DNA of 40,408 nt from NCBI GenBank assembly GCA_003599575.1, contig QZKV01000021.1, forward strand, positions 1-40,408, read 5' to 3'. Source of the DNA: Desulfobacteraceae bacterium (lineage in GTDB: Bacteria; Desulfobacterota; Desulfobacteria; Desulfobacterales; Desulfosarcinaceae). The notes beneath the pieces are model-generated. The model was not told the DNA's origin and made no database searches. It worked only from the letters and a program-made list of their open reading frames with translations. How positions within the stretch are numbered: position 1 is the first letter of the stretch; each line of letters starts with the position of its first letter. Below, piece by piece: positions 17,441 through 26,043 of the stretch. Position numbers and translations under genes: made by a program.

Positions 17441-17500
17441 AATTTCAAATTTGAAATTTGAAATTTGAAATTTTAAGAATCCGGGAGCTTCAAATTTCAA
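17441..17500. repeat. TTTGAAA-type tandem and inverted repeat in flgK-flgL spacer
   Basis: The spacer contains GAAATTT repeated every 7 bp, the perfect 14-bp palindrome TTTCAAATTTGAAA, and a second inverted copy (CTTCAAATTTCAAAT) that can pair with the tandem copies around a GC-rich loop (one mismatch in about 15). It sits just upstream of the flgL ribosome-binding site and could influence flgL translation or mRNA stability. Confidence 0.7.
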
Positions 17501-17508
17501 ATGCACTC

Positions 17509-18915
17509 CTATCGCACCATACCGATAACGGTTTGCATCATTTCATCCACGGTGGTGATCAACCGCGCGGCTGCACTGTATGCGTGTTGGAACTTGATCA
17601 GATTGACCATTTCCTCGTCCAGGGAAACGCCGGATACTTCTTCACGATAATTCTGCAGGTACCGGATCATGTTGTTTTGATGGTCGTTGTTCAGATCCGC
17701 TGTACGCACATCGTTGCCGATATCCCCTACCAGGGCGATGTAGTAATCATCAAATGTGGAACTGCTTCCCGACATGGTCAGCCGGTTTTGCAGATCGGCA
17801 ATGGCCATTGCCGCGCTGTTGTCGCCGGGCAGTGCGGCCGCGCTGCCCGCCGCGGCGATATAGCTGACATCCGCTGCGATGGCGCTGTGAACGGCGATGT
17901 CGGAAGCGTTTCCCCCGACGAAAAAGTTGTTCTGGGAACCATACAGATTAAATCCCGAAGCGGGCGGTCCGGCATCGTTATGGAGGGCGTTCACCTCGGT
18001 AATGATCGAATTGGCCAGCGTATCCAGGCGCGTTTTATAACCATTGATGATCTCATCGCGTGCCTCGAGCCACCCCTTGAGCTCTCCACCTTCAATTCGA
18101 CCGGTGATATCATGCGCCGCGCCGCTGCTGTCTTCCCAGTAGATATTCTGCACACCGGCGCTCTCGGCGGTGGAGAGGTTCCAGGTAAAGGTGCTTTCCA
18201 CGAGGGGTTTTCCTCCCCCGACCGTGATGGTCATATTACCGTCGCCATCTTCGAAGCTGTCGATGTCGATGAGTTTGGATAAATTATAGACCAGCAAATC
18301 GCGCTCATCTCGGTAATCATTGGCGTTATGGCCGTTGACTTCCACTTGAGCGATTTTGCGGTTCAATTCGGCAATCTGGCCGGCCATGCGATTGATGTCG
18401 GTGACGTTCTCCACCACATTGGTGTCTATATCTTTCTGCGCGCTGGAGATATTGCTGCTGAGCTGATTGAATGTGGTCGCCAGGAATTGTCCGGCCGACA
18501 GCAGGCTGGTTCGTTCCACATGGCCGGAGGGATTGTTGCTCAGGTCCTGCCAGGCATTCCAAAACTCGGACATGGCTTCGCTGAGTCCGTATCCGGATAC
18601 TTCATCGAAAAGCACCTCGATCTTTTCAAGCGCTGTTTTCTGAGCCTCCCAGCGCCCCAGGTTCTCATTCTCGCCATTCAACTGCGCAGTGACAAACTGA
18701 TCGTAAAAGCGTTGGATTTTGCGATGGGCATAAACGCCGGTGCTCGAGGTGGTGCTCTGATCCCTGATCGGCAGGTTTTGGACGATGTTCAACCGTTGCC
18801 GGGAGTATCCGGCGGTATTGACATTGGCGATATTGTTGCCGGTGATATCAATGGCTTTCTGCTGGGCCAGCAGTGCGGAGGAGCCGATTTGAAGCAATCC
18901 GCTGATATTGGGCAT
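17509..18915 (-). CDS. flgK: flagellar hook-associated protein 1
   Basis: A 468-residue FlgK, the first hook-filament junction protein. The N-terminal rod-type motif is clear (SALLAQQKAIDITGNNIANVNTAGYSRQR in overlapping blocks, near residues 13-41). The C-terminal axial motif is EEMVNLIKFQHAYSAAARLITTVDEMMQTVI. The middle is variable, as usual. Length is at the shorter end of the family. Exported by the flagellar secretion system, probably with FlgN as chaperone, whose gene is immediately upstream. It shares the sigma-28 promoter ahead of flgM. Confidence 0.95.
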   Translation of the reverse strand: MPNISGLLQIGSSALLAQQKAIDITGNNIANVNTAGYSRQRLNIVQNLPIRDQSTTSSTGVYAHRKIQRFYDQFVTAQLNGENENLGRWEAQKTALEKIEVLFDEVSGYGLSEAMSEFWNAWQDLSNNPSGHVERTSLLSAGQFLATTFNQLSSNISSAQKDIDTNVVENVTDINRMAGQIAELNRKIAQVEVNGHNANDYRDERDLLVYNLSKLIDIDSFEDGDGNMTITVGGGKPLVESTFTWNLSTAESAGVQNIYWEDSSGAAHDITGRIEGGELKGWLEARDEIINGYKTRLDTLANSIITEVNALHNDAGPPASGFNLYGSQNNFFVGGNASDIAVHSAIAADVSYIAAAGSAAALPGDNSAAMAIADLQNRLTMSGSSSTFDDYYIALVGDIGNDVRTADLNNDHQNNMIRYLQNYREEVSGVSLDEEMVNLIKFQHAYSAAARLITTVDEMMQTVIGMVR

Positions 18916-19005
18916 GGCTATTTACCCCTTTGTTTGCACCGTTGGCCCGTTTGGCCGCGCAGCAGAGAATATCAAGGAATCCCTAAGGACAACGGACCGA
19001 CGAAA

Positions 19006-19509
19006 TTAAGCACAATCGGAAAGCAGCCGTCCACCCTCACCTTTGCGGGTGCGCATATCACCTGAAGCGCCGTATACATTGGCCGTATCCATCCGCTGCT
19101 GGAAAAAGCCCAACGTATTCTGAACCAACTGCAGGCAATGCCGGACGAGCATGCGGAACTCCTCGTTGGAATGACGCACCTGATCCACCGTTTTGTTCAA
19201 CCTCCTTCGAATCTCGCTCAATTGCGCTTTGTAAGGGGGATCAATCCTTTCGGTCAGGCCCGCCAGGGTCAAGGCATTGGGCGGCAAGGCCAGCGCTTTG
19301 GCCAAAAGCTGCAAGAGCTGCGTGCGCTGCCGGTCCAGGCCGGCAATTTGGCTCATGAGGCTCTGTTTTTCGGCGCCGGTCGATGTAAGTCGATTGATAT
19401 CGGAATCCAGTGCGGCTTCCTTCTCGATTTCAATGACAGCCGACAGGCGGTCATACATCGATTCGGTTTGGCGCAAAATCTCGATGAAAGAGGTTAACAA
19501 ACGATCCAT
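19006..19509 (-). CDS. flgN: flagellar export chaperone FlgN
   Basis: A 167-residue, largely helical protein of the FlgN family, the cytoplasmic chaperone of FlgK and FlgL. Heptad-like helices (LTSFIEILRQTESMYDRLSAVIEIEKEAAL) start the protein. The C-terminus NTLGFFQQRMDTANVYGASG matches the family's substrate-binding end. The ATG at 19509 has GGCAGAAGGG just upstream and starts MDRLL, like relatives; a longer frame to 19554 lacks support. Its position between flgM and flgK strengthens the call. Confidence 0.88.
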   Translation of the reverse strand: MDRLLTSFIEILRQTESMYDRLSAVIEIEKEAALDSDINRLTSTGAEKQSLMSQIAGLDRQRTQLLQLLAKALALPPNALTLAGLTERIDPPYKAQLSEIRRRLNKTVDQVRHSNEEFRMLVRHCLQLVQNTLGFFQQRMDTANVYGASGDMRTRKGEGGRLLSDCA

Positions 19510-19649
19510 ACCCTTCTGCCTTTCGGATTTCGGCGCCTCCAAGCAGCCGATCAATTTCCGTTGCCGATCGCTTGATGGGAACGGCTCGGGCTTGGTGTTT
19601 TCGCCGCACTGATCCTTACATCGAGAAGAACGGGGCGCCCAAAGCTCGC

Positions 19650-19985
19650 TTATGATTGCGACATGCTTTGCATAATCAAACCGTTTTCAAGAGATTCGCG
19701 CAGCATTTCAGTAGCGACTTTGCTCCCCACTACTTTGTAGGTGCCATTGTTCACGTCCAGTTTGACTTGGGCCACTTTTGCTTCACGCACATCCGCCACG
19801 CCTTGAAGCGATCGAGAAGCCTGCAGTACTTCGCGCGCCCGGTCGGACACATTCACCTTGTCCATTTCCGCCGCTTGCCTGGCGTTCGGTTGAGCATTCG
19901 AATCGTTGGGTTTTTGCTGTTGCTGTCGTATCTGCTTGAGATACGATAACAGTTCGATACCCGTGCTGCTGGAATTGATTTTCAT
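19650..19985 (-). CDS. flgM: anti-sigma-28 factor FlgM
   Basis: A 111-residue FlgM, which binds FliA and holds class-late flagellar transcription off until it is exported through the finished hook-basal body. The N-terminus is polar and Gln/Asn-rich, as expected for an unfolded export substrate. The C-terminal half has DKVNVSDRAREV, VREAKVAQVKLDVNNGTYKV and VATEMLRESLENGL, the sigma-binding helices. A strong GGAGG lies ahead of the ATG. A near-consensus FliA promoter lies about 130 bp upstream, so it is likely in the FliA feedback loop. Confidence 0.95.
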   Translation of the reverse strand: MKINSSSTGIELLSYLKQIRQQQQKPNDSNAQPNARQAAEMDKVNVSDRAREVLQASRSLQGVADVREAKVAQVKLDVNNGTYKVVGSKVATEMLRESLENGLIMQSMSQS

Positions 19986-20093
19986 CGAAGGACCTCCTTC
20001 TTGCGGCCGTCCCCTGTCGGCCGATTGAACAAACTTGTCAATAACGGTGCAGTTAGATCACCCTGCAACCTGAACCTGCATCTCCCGCGAAGG

Positions 20094-20120
20094 GTATCGG
20101 CATCAATTTTTCAAACTTTA
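20094..20120 (-). promoter_or_regulatory. sigma-28 (FliA) promoter of flgM-flgN-flgK-flgL
   Basis: Read on the minus strand: TAAAGTTT (20120-20113), an exact 11-nt spacer, and GCCGATAC (20101-20094). The -35 is a perfect match to the FliA consensus and the -10 matches 7 of 8. The predicted transcript begins near 20087, about 100 nt before flgM. Confidence 0.88.
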
Positions 20121-20125
20121 GGACT

Positions 20126-20461
20126 TTATTCGTCCTCTGCGTCGGGTCCGGACACCGCGCTCAGCTGTCGATACAGCACACTCACCAATCCCATGCTGCG
20201 CTGTTGGGCAATGGATTTGGCCAATTCATTATCCATCATCGAAGTGTAAATCTCTTCCGCCCGGCCGCCGTTGAAAAGATCATTCTGCGGCACGGTCCGG
20301 CGCATCTGCTGCAACATATAGTTCACGAAAATCGATTCAAAATCCCGGCACGCCTGCTCCAACTGTTTGGATGGGGTGGTCCCGGATGAGCGTGCCTTTA
20401 CCGGTTCGGCAGGATATTCGGACCGCAGCAAGGGAGCAGACGGGCGGATAGCATCAGGCAT
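20126..20461 (-). CDS. flgJ: FlgJ-type rod-binding protein (N-terminal domain only)
   Basis: A 111-residue protein equivalent to the N-terminal rod-capping domain of FlgJ. The block LEQACRDFESIFVNYMLQQMRRTVP and the following GRAEEIYTSMMDNELAKSIAQ are diagnostic. It lacks the C-terminal muramidase domain of the enterobacterial protein, as in most delta- and alpha-proteobacteria, so a separate hydrolase must open the cell wall. Its ATG overlaps the flgI stop (ATGA), which suggests translational coupling. It is the last gene of the flgF-G-A-H-I-J unit. Confidence 0.92.
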   Translation of the reverse strand: MPDAIRPSAPLLRSEYPAEPVKARSSGTTPSKQLEQACRDFESIFVNYMLQQMRRTVPQNDLFNGGRAEEIYTSMMDNELAKSIAQQRSMGLVSVLYRQLSAVSGPDAEDE

Positions 20462-21579
20462 CAGATCACCTCCAGTTCGGCTTGCAGTGCACCGGCCGCC
20501 TTGATGGCCTGAAAAATGGCAATCAGATCTCGGGGGGAAACACCCAAGGCATTCAACGCATTCACGACTTCGCCGATGCTGGTGCCGCCCGGCAGCATGA
20601 CCAATTGGGCTTCCCCTTCCTTGATGCTCAACCGGGTATCGGGGGTCACAACCGTTTGCCCTTTCGAAAACGGCGGGGGCTGGCTGACCTCAAAGTTTTC
20701 CTTCACCACGATACTCAGATTGCCATGTGCGATGGCAATGGTCGAAATGCGCACGTTCTCGCCCATAACGACGGTCCCGGTGCGCTCGTTGATGACTACC
20801 CGGGCTCTTTGGTCGGGCAGCACTTCCAATTTTTCGATCTTGGCCATCAGCTCGACCACATTTCCGATGTAGGCGGTCGGCACCTGCACGTGAACCGTAC
20901 CGGAATCGCCGGCCGAGGCAATTTGATCGTAAAACAGAGCGTTGATGGCATCCGAAACTCGTGCGGCCGTAGTGAAATCGGGTTGTTGCAGGCTCAGGGT
21001 CAATGAAGTGCGGGAATTGAAATCGGCCTCGATCTCTCTTTCGACAGAGACCCCTCCGATCAAACGCCCGACGGTCGGAAAGTTCTTGCGTACACTGGCG
21101 CCCGCCCCTTCCGCTGCAAATCCGCCGGTATTGACCGGACCTTGGGCCAAGGCATACACCTGCCCATTGACGGCTCTGAGTGGGGTAAGCAGCAAGGTGC
21201 CGCCCTGCAGGTTTTGCGCATCGCCGATGGAGCTGACCAAAGCATCGATTTGGCTTCCGACCTTGGCAAAAGGCGGCAAGTCGGCCGTAACCATCACCGC
21301 GGCGACATTTTTCACCTTGATGTCATCGGCATTGACCGTGATGCCCATCTTATCCAGCATGCTGACCATCGATTGAATGGTGAAATTGGCTTTTTTACCG
21401 TCTCCGGTGCCGTCCAGCCCGACCACCAGGCCATAGCCGACCAATTGATTGGACCGCACGCCTTTGATCGAGGCGATGTCTTTGATGCGCACGGCATGGG
21501 CCTGGGATGACCACAACACCAGGGCGGCCAATGTCAGGAGCATGCAGGAATAAGTTTTATGATTCTGCAGAGTTGTCAT
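20461..21579 (-). CDS. flgI: flagellar P-ring protein
   Basis: A 372-residue FlgI, which forms the periplasmic P-ring around the rod. An N-terminal signal peptide ends at SSQAHA. The mature start VRIKDIASIKGVRSNQLVGYGLVVGLDGTGDG is the family hallmark, and VVINERTGTVVMGENVRI plus the C-terminal NALGVSPRDLIAIFQAIKAAGAL are complete. Length is typical. The start Met is kept at 21579; a Met twelve residues later would leave a shorter signal peptide. Upstream is flgH, downstream flgJ with a 1-codon overlap. Confidence 0.97.
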   Translation of the reverse strand: MTTLQNHKTYSCMLLTLAALVLWSSQAHAVRIKDIASIKGVRSNQLVGYGLVVGLDGTGDGKKANFTIQSMVSMLDKMGITVNADDIKVKNVAAVMVTADLPPFAKVGSQIDALVSSIGDAQNLQGGTLLLTPLRAVNGQVYALAQGPVNTGGFAAEGAGASVRKNFPTVGRLIGGVSVEREIEADFNSRTSLTLSLQQPDFTTAARVSDAINALFYDQIASAGDSGTVHVQVPTAYIGNVVELMAKIEKLEVLPDQRARVVINERTGTVVMGENVRISTIAIAHGNLSIVVKENFEVSQPPPFSKGQTVVTPDTRLSIKEGEAQLVMLPGGTSIGEVVNALNALGVSPRDLIAIFQAIKAAGALQAELEVI

Positions 21580-21680
21580 TGCTGTGGCTCAGTAAAAGGT
21601 TAGACCGCATGTTGTAATCCGGATTCCTGCTGCAACCATCGCCTCAACCGTTTTCATCTGTCTTCAGCCTTCCACTTGAA

Positions 21681-22436
21681 TCAAAACGGCCAAACCACAT
21701 CCAGAACCCGGGTAAACCATCCCGGTCGCTGCCGTTCGTTGATCACCCCTTTACCGCTGTAGGCGATGCGTGCGTCGGCAATATAGGTGGATTGGATGAT
21801 GTTGTCGGCCGAAATGTCGCGCGGCCGAATAATGCCCGTCAAGGTGATCTGTTGATTCTCGGCATTGACGCGCACCTCGCGGTTGCCCTCGATGACCAGA
21901 TTGCCATTGGGCAAAATGTCCATGACACGGGCGGTCATGTAAGCGCTGAGCGCGCCGCTGCGTTTCGTAGCCCCGGTGCCCTCGAACTCGCTGTTGATGG
22001 CGCCCTTGACGCTTGAAAAGGGATTGAAGAAAGGATGATCGTTGGCATATCTCTTTTCAGCATTGAAGAAACCCTCAATGCCGGCTGTCAGGCTTGAACT
22101 GCGGTCGGTGGTGGTGCTGGCCTGGTTGCTGGCGCTGGAATTTTCCACGATACGGATGGTGACGATATCGCCGATTCGGCGCGCTTTGAGATTGATGAAC
22201 AGCTCCCCCAAGACGGCACGCTCATCAAACAGCGATCCGTCGGTCGGACCATTCCTATCGGACCTGAACCCTTCGGCCGGCTTTGCCGCGGCAATCTGCA
22301 CCGGTAAAAACGCAGGTGCGGGCGCCGGCGGCGTGTTCCTGCCGGCGCAACCCCCCAGCACCAGGCCCAGTACAAACACCCCCAAAAATCCCTTTATTCT
22401 CGTTTTTCCCTCAGCCGAAAGCAATTTTGGTTTCAT
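21681..22436 (-). CDS. flgH: flagellar L-ring lipoprotein
   Basis: A 251-residue FlgH, the outer-membrane L-ring lipoprotein. The lipobox LGGC places the lipidated cysteine at residue 30 after a hydrophobic segment. Family blocks are DIVTIRIVENSSASNQA, FEGTGATKRSGALSAYMTARVMDILPNGNLVIEGNREV in sequence, ITLTGIIRPRDISADNII, and the C-terminal ARIAYSGKGVI. It confirms an outer membrane. The 138-bp spacer to flgA holds no gene; the ribosome-binding site is weak. Confidence 0.96.
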   Translation of the reverse strand: MKPKLLSAEGKTRIKGFLGVFVLGLVLGGCAGRNTPPAPAPAFLPVQIAAAKPAEGFRSDRNGPTDGSLFDERAVLGELFINLKARRIGDIVTIRIVENSSASNQASTTTDRSSSLTAGIEGFFNAEKRYANDHPFFNPFSSVKGAINSEFEGTGATKRSGALSAYMTARVMDILPNGNLVIEGNREVRVNAENQQITLTGIIRPRDISADNIIQSTYIADARIAYSGKGVINERQRPGWFTRVLDVVWPF

Positions 22437-22574
22437 TTTTGGCAGCCTGATGTTGATTGATTCAAATCCGTGTTTTGTTCATCACCGGGTCACGAAGCGA
22501 TGCTGTTAATGCGTTTCTCCGTGTTCCCTTGAGCTGAATTCACCTTTTTCACGAGATCACCAGGGTTAAAAACT

Positions 22575-23585
22575 TCAATAATCGACCTGCACCATTTGGG
22601 CATCCACCACCCGCGCGTGAATTTTTTTCTTGGAGGCCATATTCAGCACCCGGATACGCTCGCCGATACCAGCGTCTCCCTGCGCCACGCCCTGGGTGGT
22701 GATTCTCAAAAGGTTCGATTCCGCCAACACTTGCACCACATCGCCTTTTCGCACCACGGGGGGCGAGTCAACCTGGTCAAGCCGCAGCACGCTGTTGACG
22801 GCAATGGACCGGTTGGCGCGCCGGCCGAGCACTTGATCCTTTCGCACAACGGCATTGGCCGGCACTCGGGCCAGGTTCATCCTTTCGGCCCGGATATCAC
22901 CGGCAGTGATGGGTTGATTGCGGCCCAGAGGTTTGCCGGCGAGTATGACCTCCTGCCAGACCTCGATATAGGCCGGTACGCTGGTCCTTTTGACCTCCCG
23001 GCCATCCACCCGCATGATGACCTTAAACGGAACGGCGCCCAGCCAGTCGGTATGCTTGGGTGCCGTTATTTGAATGCTCAGGCGGCCACACGGCAGGCCG
23101 TGGTCCTGAGCATAATGGATCGGTCTTATTGTCATTTGATCGGCGGACCAGGGGGCATGCGCCTTGATGAACGCTTCAACCGCCGCCCTGATCTGCTCGG
23201 CTGAGATGATCTCTTGGTTGCGCAGCACTTTGATCGGACCCTGGTCGGCGATTCGATATTGCTGCGGATCGACACCGTTGTGTTTGAGCCGCATTTCAAT
23301 CTGGCTGCGATGAATCAGCAACGATTGGCCCGGAAGTGGGGCGCGGCCGAGCTCGACATTGCGGAGCACATCGGCTTGATCGCTGTTATCAGAAACAATC
23401 TCGGCTACCTGACCGAGCAGAATCGATTCACCATCGACCTGTGCCGTTGAGCGCAGGTCGATGACGGCCGGTTCCGCTGCCATGGCGATCCATGAACTCA
23501 GAAGACCGGTTAGGGCCAGACCGTATACAAGCAACTTCGGCCTGATGGACTGCCGCAAAGGGCGCGCTGTTCTAAAAAGTGTCAT
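22575..23585 (-). CDS. flgA: flagellar P-ring assembly chaperone FlgA
   Basis: A 336-residue periplasmic FlgA, the chaperone for P-ring formation. It has a signal peptide (hydrophobic LLVYGLALTGLLSSWIAMA) and a C-terminal SAF-type domain (about 210-330) with PLGRNQPITAGDIRAE, VLGRRANRSIAVNSVLRLDQ, and VRKGDVVQVLAESNLLRI. The ending MASKKKIHARVVDAQMVQVDY is typical. An ATG at 23585 with GGGA at good spacing is preferred to one at 23600 whose AGGGG abuts the start codon. It lies between flgG and flgH as in many delta-proteobacteria. Confidence 0.93.
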   Translation of the reverse strand: MTLFRTARPLRQSIRPKLLVYGLALTGLLSSWIAMAAEPAVIDLRSTAQVDGESILLGQVAEIVSDNSDQADVLRNVELGRAPLPGQSLLIHRSQIEMRLKHNGVDPQQYRIADQGPIKVLRNQEIISAEQIRAAVEAFIKAHAPWSADQMTIRPIHYAQDHGLPCGRLSIQITAPKHTDWLGAVPFKVIMRVDGREVKRTSVPAYIEVWQEVILAGKPLGRNQPITAGDIRAERMNLARVPANAVVRKDQVLGRRANRSIAVNSVLRLDQVDSPPVVRKGDVVQVLAESNLLRITTQGVAQGDAGIGERIRVLNMASKKKIHARVVDAQMVQVDY

Positions 23586-23646
23586 GCGTTTCCCGCTCAT
23601 CCCCTATCGCTGGCAAAAGATGAAGACAAAAACCTTTTCTCAACAA

Positions 23647-24435
23647 TTATCTTTTCAAGTTGTTGGCGGTCTGGAGCATATCATCGGCCGCCTGAATGGC
23701 TTTACTGTTGATCTCATAAGCGCGCTGAGCGGTGATCATGTTGACCATCTCATCGACCACACTCACGTTGGACATTTCCAGGTACCCCTGGGCCAGCGTA
23801 CCGTATCCTTCTTCACCGGGTGTTCCCGTGACGGCGTCACCGGAAGCTTCCGTGCGCAAAAACAAGTTGCGTCCGATGCTTTCCAGTCCGGCCGGATTGA
23901 TAAAACGGGCCAACTGGATGTTGCCGATATCGGTCGGAACGGTCTGACCGGCCTGCAGGATTGAAACCGTGCCATCGGTGGCGATGGAAACGGACACCGT
24001 GTCGGTCGGGATCGTTATTTCGGGCTCCATCAAAAATCCGTCCGGTGTGACCATGCGGCCGTCGCTGTCGATTTTGAAGTTGCCCGCGCGGGTGTAAGCG
24101 ATTTCCCCGTTGGGCTGGGTGATTTGGAAAAAACCCTGTCCCTCGATGGCCATATCCAATTCATTTTGGGTCTGCTGAAAATCGCCTTGAATGAAAAGCT
24201 TCTGTGTGGCGACCGTGCGGGTGCCATGACCGATCTGAATACCGGTGGGCACTTGCGTGCCTGCCGCCGAGGTAACCCCCGGCGGGCGCATGGTCTGGTA
24301 GAGCAGGTCTTGAAACTCGGCCCGGCTGCGTTTGAACCCCGCCGTATTGACGTTGGAGAGGTTGTTGGCAATCACATCGATGTTGGCGTTCTGGGCTTGC
24401 ATTCCAGAAGCTGCGGTCCACAGACTGCGGATCAT
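23647..24435 (-). CDS. flgG: flagellar distal rod protein FlgG
   Basis: A 262-residue FlgG at the usual family length. N-terminal [15 protein letters not shown] and [20 protein letters not shown] are diagnostic, the IEGQGFFQI and [13 protein letters not shown] blocks follow, and the C-terminus ends with [19 protein letters not shown] and [16 protein letters not shown]. It forms the distal rod and is exported without a cleaved signal. AAAGGAG precedes the ATG. It directly follows flgF. Confidence 0.98.
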   Translation of the reverse strand: MIRSLWTAASGMQAQNANIDVIANNLSNVNTAGFKRSRAEFQDLLYQTMRPPGVTSAAGTQVPTGIQIGHGTRTVATQKLFIQGDFQQTQNELDMAIEGQGFFQITQPNGEIAYTRAGNFKIDSDGRMVTPDGFLMEPEITIPTDTVSVSIATDGTVSILQAGQTVPTDIGNIQLARFINPAGLESIGRNLFLRTEASGDAVTGTPGEEGYGTLAQGYLEMSNVSVVDEMVNMITAQRAYEINSKAIQAADDMLQTANNLKR

Positions 24436-24447
24436 ATATTCTCCTTT

Positions 24448-25194
24448 CTACGCACTTCTACCCACCTCATTGACTGTCTTGGATGTGGCCTCATCGGCCG
24501 TTCGAATGATGCGCTGGTAAGATTCAAAGACCCGCAAGGTTTCAATCAACTCGGTCATGGTGCGGATCGCGTCCACATTGGAGGATTCCAGAAAGCCCTG
24601 GACAATTTGAGCGGCGCCTTCTTCAAGGATTTCGCCTTCCGTGCCCTCTTCAGGCACAAAGTAGGTCTGGCCCGTTTTGCGCAATTGTCCGGGTTCGGCA
24701 AAATCGACGATCCGCAGTGTATCCACCGCTTCACCATCGACATAGACGTCCCCGTTATCATTGATTTCAATGCGACTGCCGTCGATGCTGATTTCACCTC
24801 CCTGCCCCATGACCGGCCAGCCTTCGGTTGTGGCCAAAACCCCCTGTTCATTGACGGTAAAATTACCTTTACGGCTGAATCGCGAGCCTTCCGGGGCTTG
24901 GATTTCGAAAAAACCCCGTCCTGCAACGGCGACATCCAGAGGGTTGCCCGTCCGTGCGAGCGGACCGGGGGCGAAGTTGGTCCGTGCGTACATCGACGCT
25001 GCGTACGGACTCAAGCCACCCGGTATGGCCGGGGCTTCCGCCGCCGGGGCGGACTGGTCGTCCAGGATTTGAAAAACCGGCACATCGGCTTTATAACCGG
25101 TGGTATTGATGTTGGCCAAGTTGTTGGTCAACATGTCCAGTCTCATCTGCTGCAGCAGCGCACCGGCTGCTGCCTGGTAAATCGTTCCGCTCAT
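24448..25194 (-). CDS. flgF: flagellar proximal rod protein FlgF
   Basis: A 248-residue FlgF, a proximal rod protein. The N-terminus MSGTIYQAAAGALLQQMRL and NNLANINTTGYKADVP is rod-type, VAGRGFFEIQ and SRKGNFTVNEQGVL follow, and GFLESSNVDAIRTMTELI ends the axial motif. The start is set at 25194, where rod proteins begin and GAGAAG is upstream; the longer frame to 25248 would run across the sigma-54 promoter. It is the first gene of the flgF-G-A-H-I-J unit. Confidence 0.95.
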   Translation of the reverse strand: MSGTIYQAAAGALLQQMRLDMLTNNLANINTTGYKADVPVFQILDDQSAPAAEAPAIPGGLSPYAASMYARTNFAPGPLARTGNPLDVAVAGRGFFEIQAPEGSRFSRKGNFTVNEQGVLATTEGWPVMGQGGEISIDGSRIEINDNGDVYVDGEAVDTLRIVDFAEPGQLRKTGQTYFVPEEGTEGEILEEGAAQIVQGFLESSNVDAIRTMTELIETLRVFESYQRIIRTADEATSKTVNEVGRSA

Positions 25195-25231
25195 GGTATT
25201 CTTCTCATTGGTTATTTCTTCTGGAGTATTC

Positions 25232-25247
25232 TGCAACCCTTGTGCCA
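25232..25247 (-). promoter_or_regulatory. sigma-54 promoter of flgF operon
   Basis: Read on the minus strand, TGGCACA (25247-25241), four bases and TTGCA (25236-25232) match the RpoN -24/-12 consensus, with GG and GC exactly 10 nt apart. The predicted start near 25222 is 28 nt before the flgF ATG. The remainder of the 25195-25458 spacer has only a small GGCAA/TTGCC hairpin (25322-25334). Confidence 0.88.
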
Positions 25248-25458
25248 ATGGATATTTCAGGGAGCTTCCTTTAACGACAAGCCTTTTAAGGTTATCAAGA
25301 TCAGTGGTGCGTCAATAACCCGGCAACAATTGCCTACTTGGTTGAATTTCCGTTAATGGATCCTTCGTCGATGGGGATGTTGTTGGTCTTAAAGTGAAGC
25401 GCCTCCCGAGCTGACCGATGCAAGGCTTTATCGACTCAACGATTCGCGATGGGACGAA

Positions 25459-25986
25459 TCAAGCCACCGTCCGCACCTTGCTTCCCGCCCATGCCTGACG
25501 CCCGGTCTTCATCTTCAGGGCCAAGTTCGCTTCGGTTTGGGAAATACCCTGATGCTCGGGCGGCGTTTCCGGCGTCACCTGCGCCAGCGGAGCCGATGCA
25601 TGTTCAACGACCCGCAAATCGGCCGGTGCGCTCTGCGACGCGAAGCGGGTTTTGCGGCCCTGGTCCTCGCTGACGGCTCGGATGGGCCCCAAATGTGCGC
25701 CCGAGCATGAATGCTTCACCAAAGTTTTCAACTTGATCCTTTCCGTTTGCAGCACCGACGACAGCGCGGTGAAAACGGCATCGATATGCTGTTCGAGGAG
25801 CTGTTGATGAACGTGATCCCCGAACACTTCCTTTGGGAGGGTAAATTCAGAAGGCGTCCGGCAAAGTTCATTTTCGGTTCTTCTGCGTTTCAAGCGTGCC
25901 AATAAAAACAACCCTCCGGCCAGAAGCAGGGCCGGCGATGCGGCCGCCGTCAAAATCATCCAGATGGGAACATTGATCTCCAGCAT
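25459..25986 (-). CDS. small membrane-anchored protein of unknown function in the flagellar cluster
   Basis: A 175-residue protein that I do not recognise. It begins with one transmembrane helix (IWMILTAAASPALLLAGGLFLLA, about 9-31), then a basic stop-transfer patch KRRRTENE. A polar region with a predicted helix (VHQQLLEQHIDAVFTALSSVLQTERIKL) follows, and the end is basic. The ATG at 25986 has GAAAGGGGAAA upstream. The position after fliA is where several proteobacteria carry small membrane proteins of DUF2802 type, but the DUF2802 motif is not visible. It is probably the last gene of the flhA-flhF-flhG-fliA unit. Confidence 0.7.
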   Translation of the reverse strand: MLEINVPIWMILTAAASPALLLAGGLFLLARLKRRRTENELCRTPSEFTLPKEVFGDHVHQQLLEQHIDAVFTALSSVLQTERIKLKTLVKHSCSGAHLGPIRAVSEDQGRKTRFASQSAPADLRVVEHASAPLAQVTPETPPEHQGISQTEANLALKMKTGRQAWAGSKVRTVA

Positions 25987-26043
25987 GCGCTTTCCCCTTT
26001 CGATCGACCACACCTTATCGGCCGGCCGAATTCGTGATTGCGA

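Noticed and set aside
24124..25356. 410-codon plus-strand open frame opposite flgG/flgF
   Set aside because: Antisense shadow of flgF and flgG, crosses the sigma-54 promoter, no protein character.
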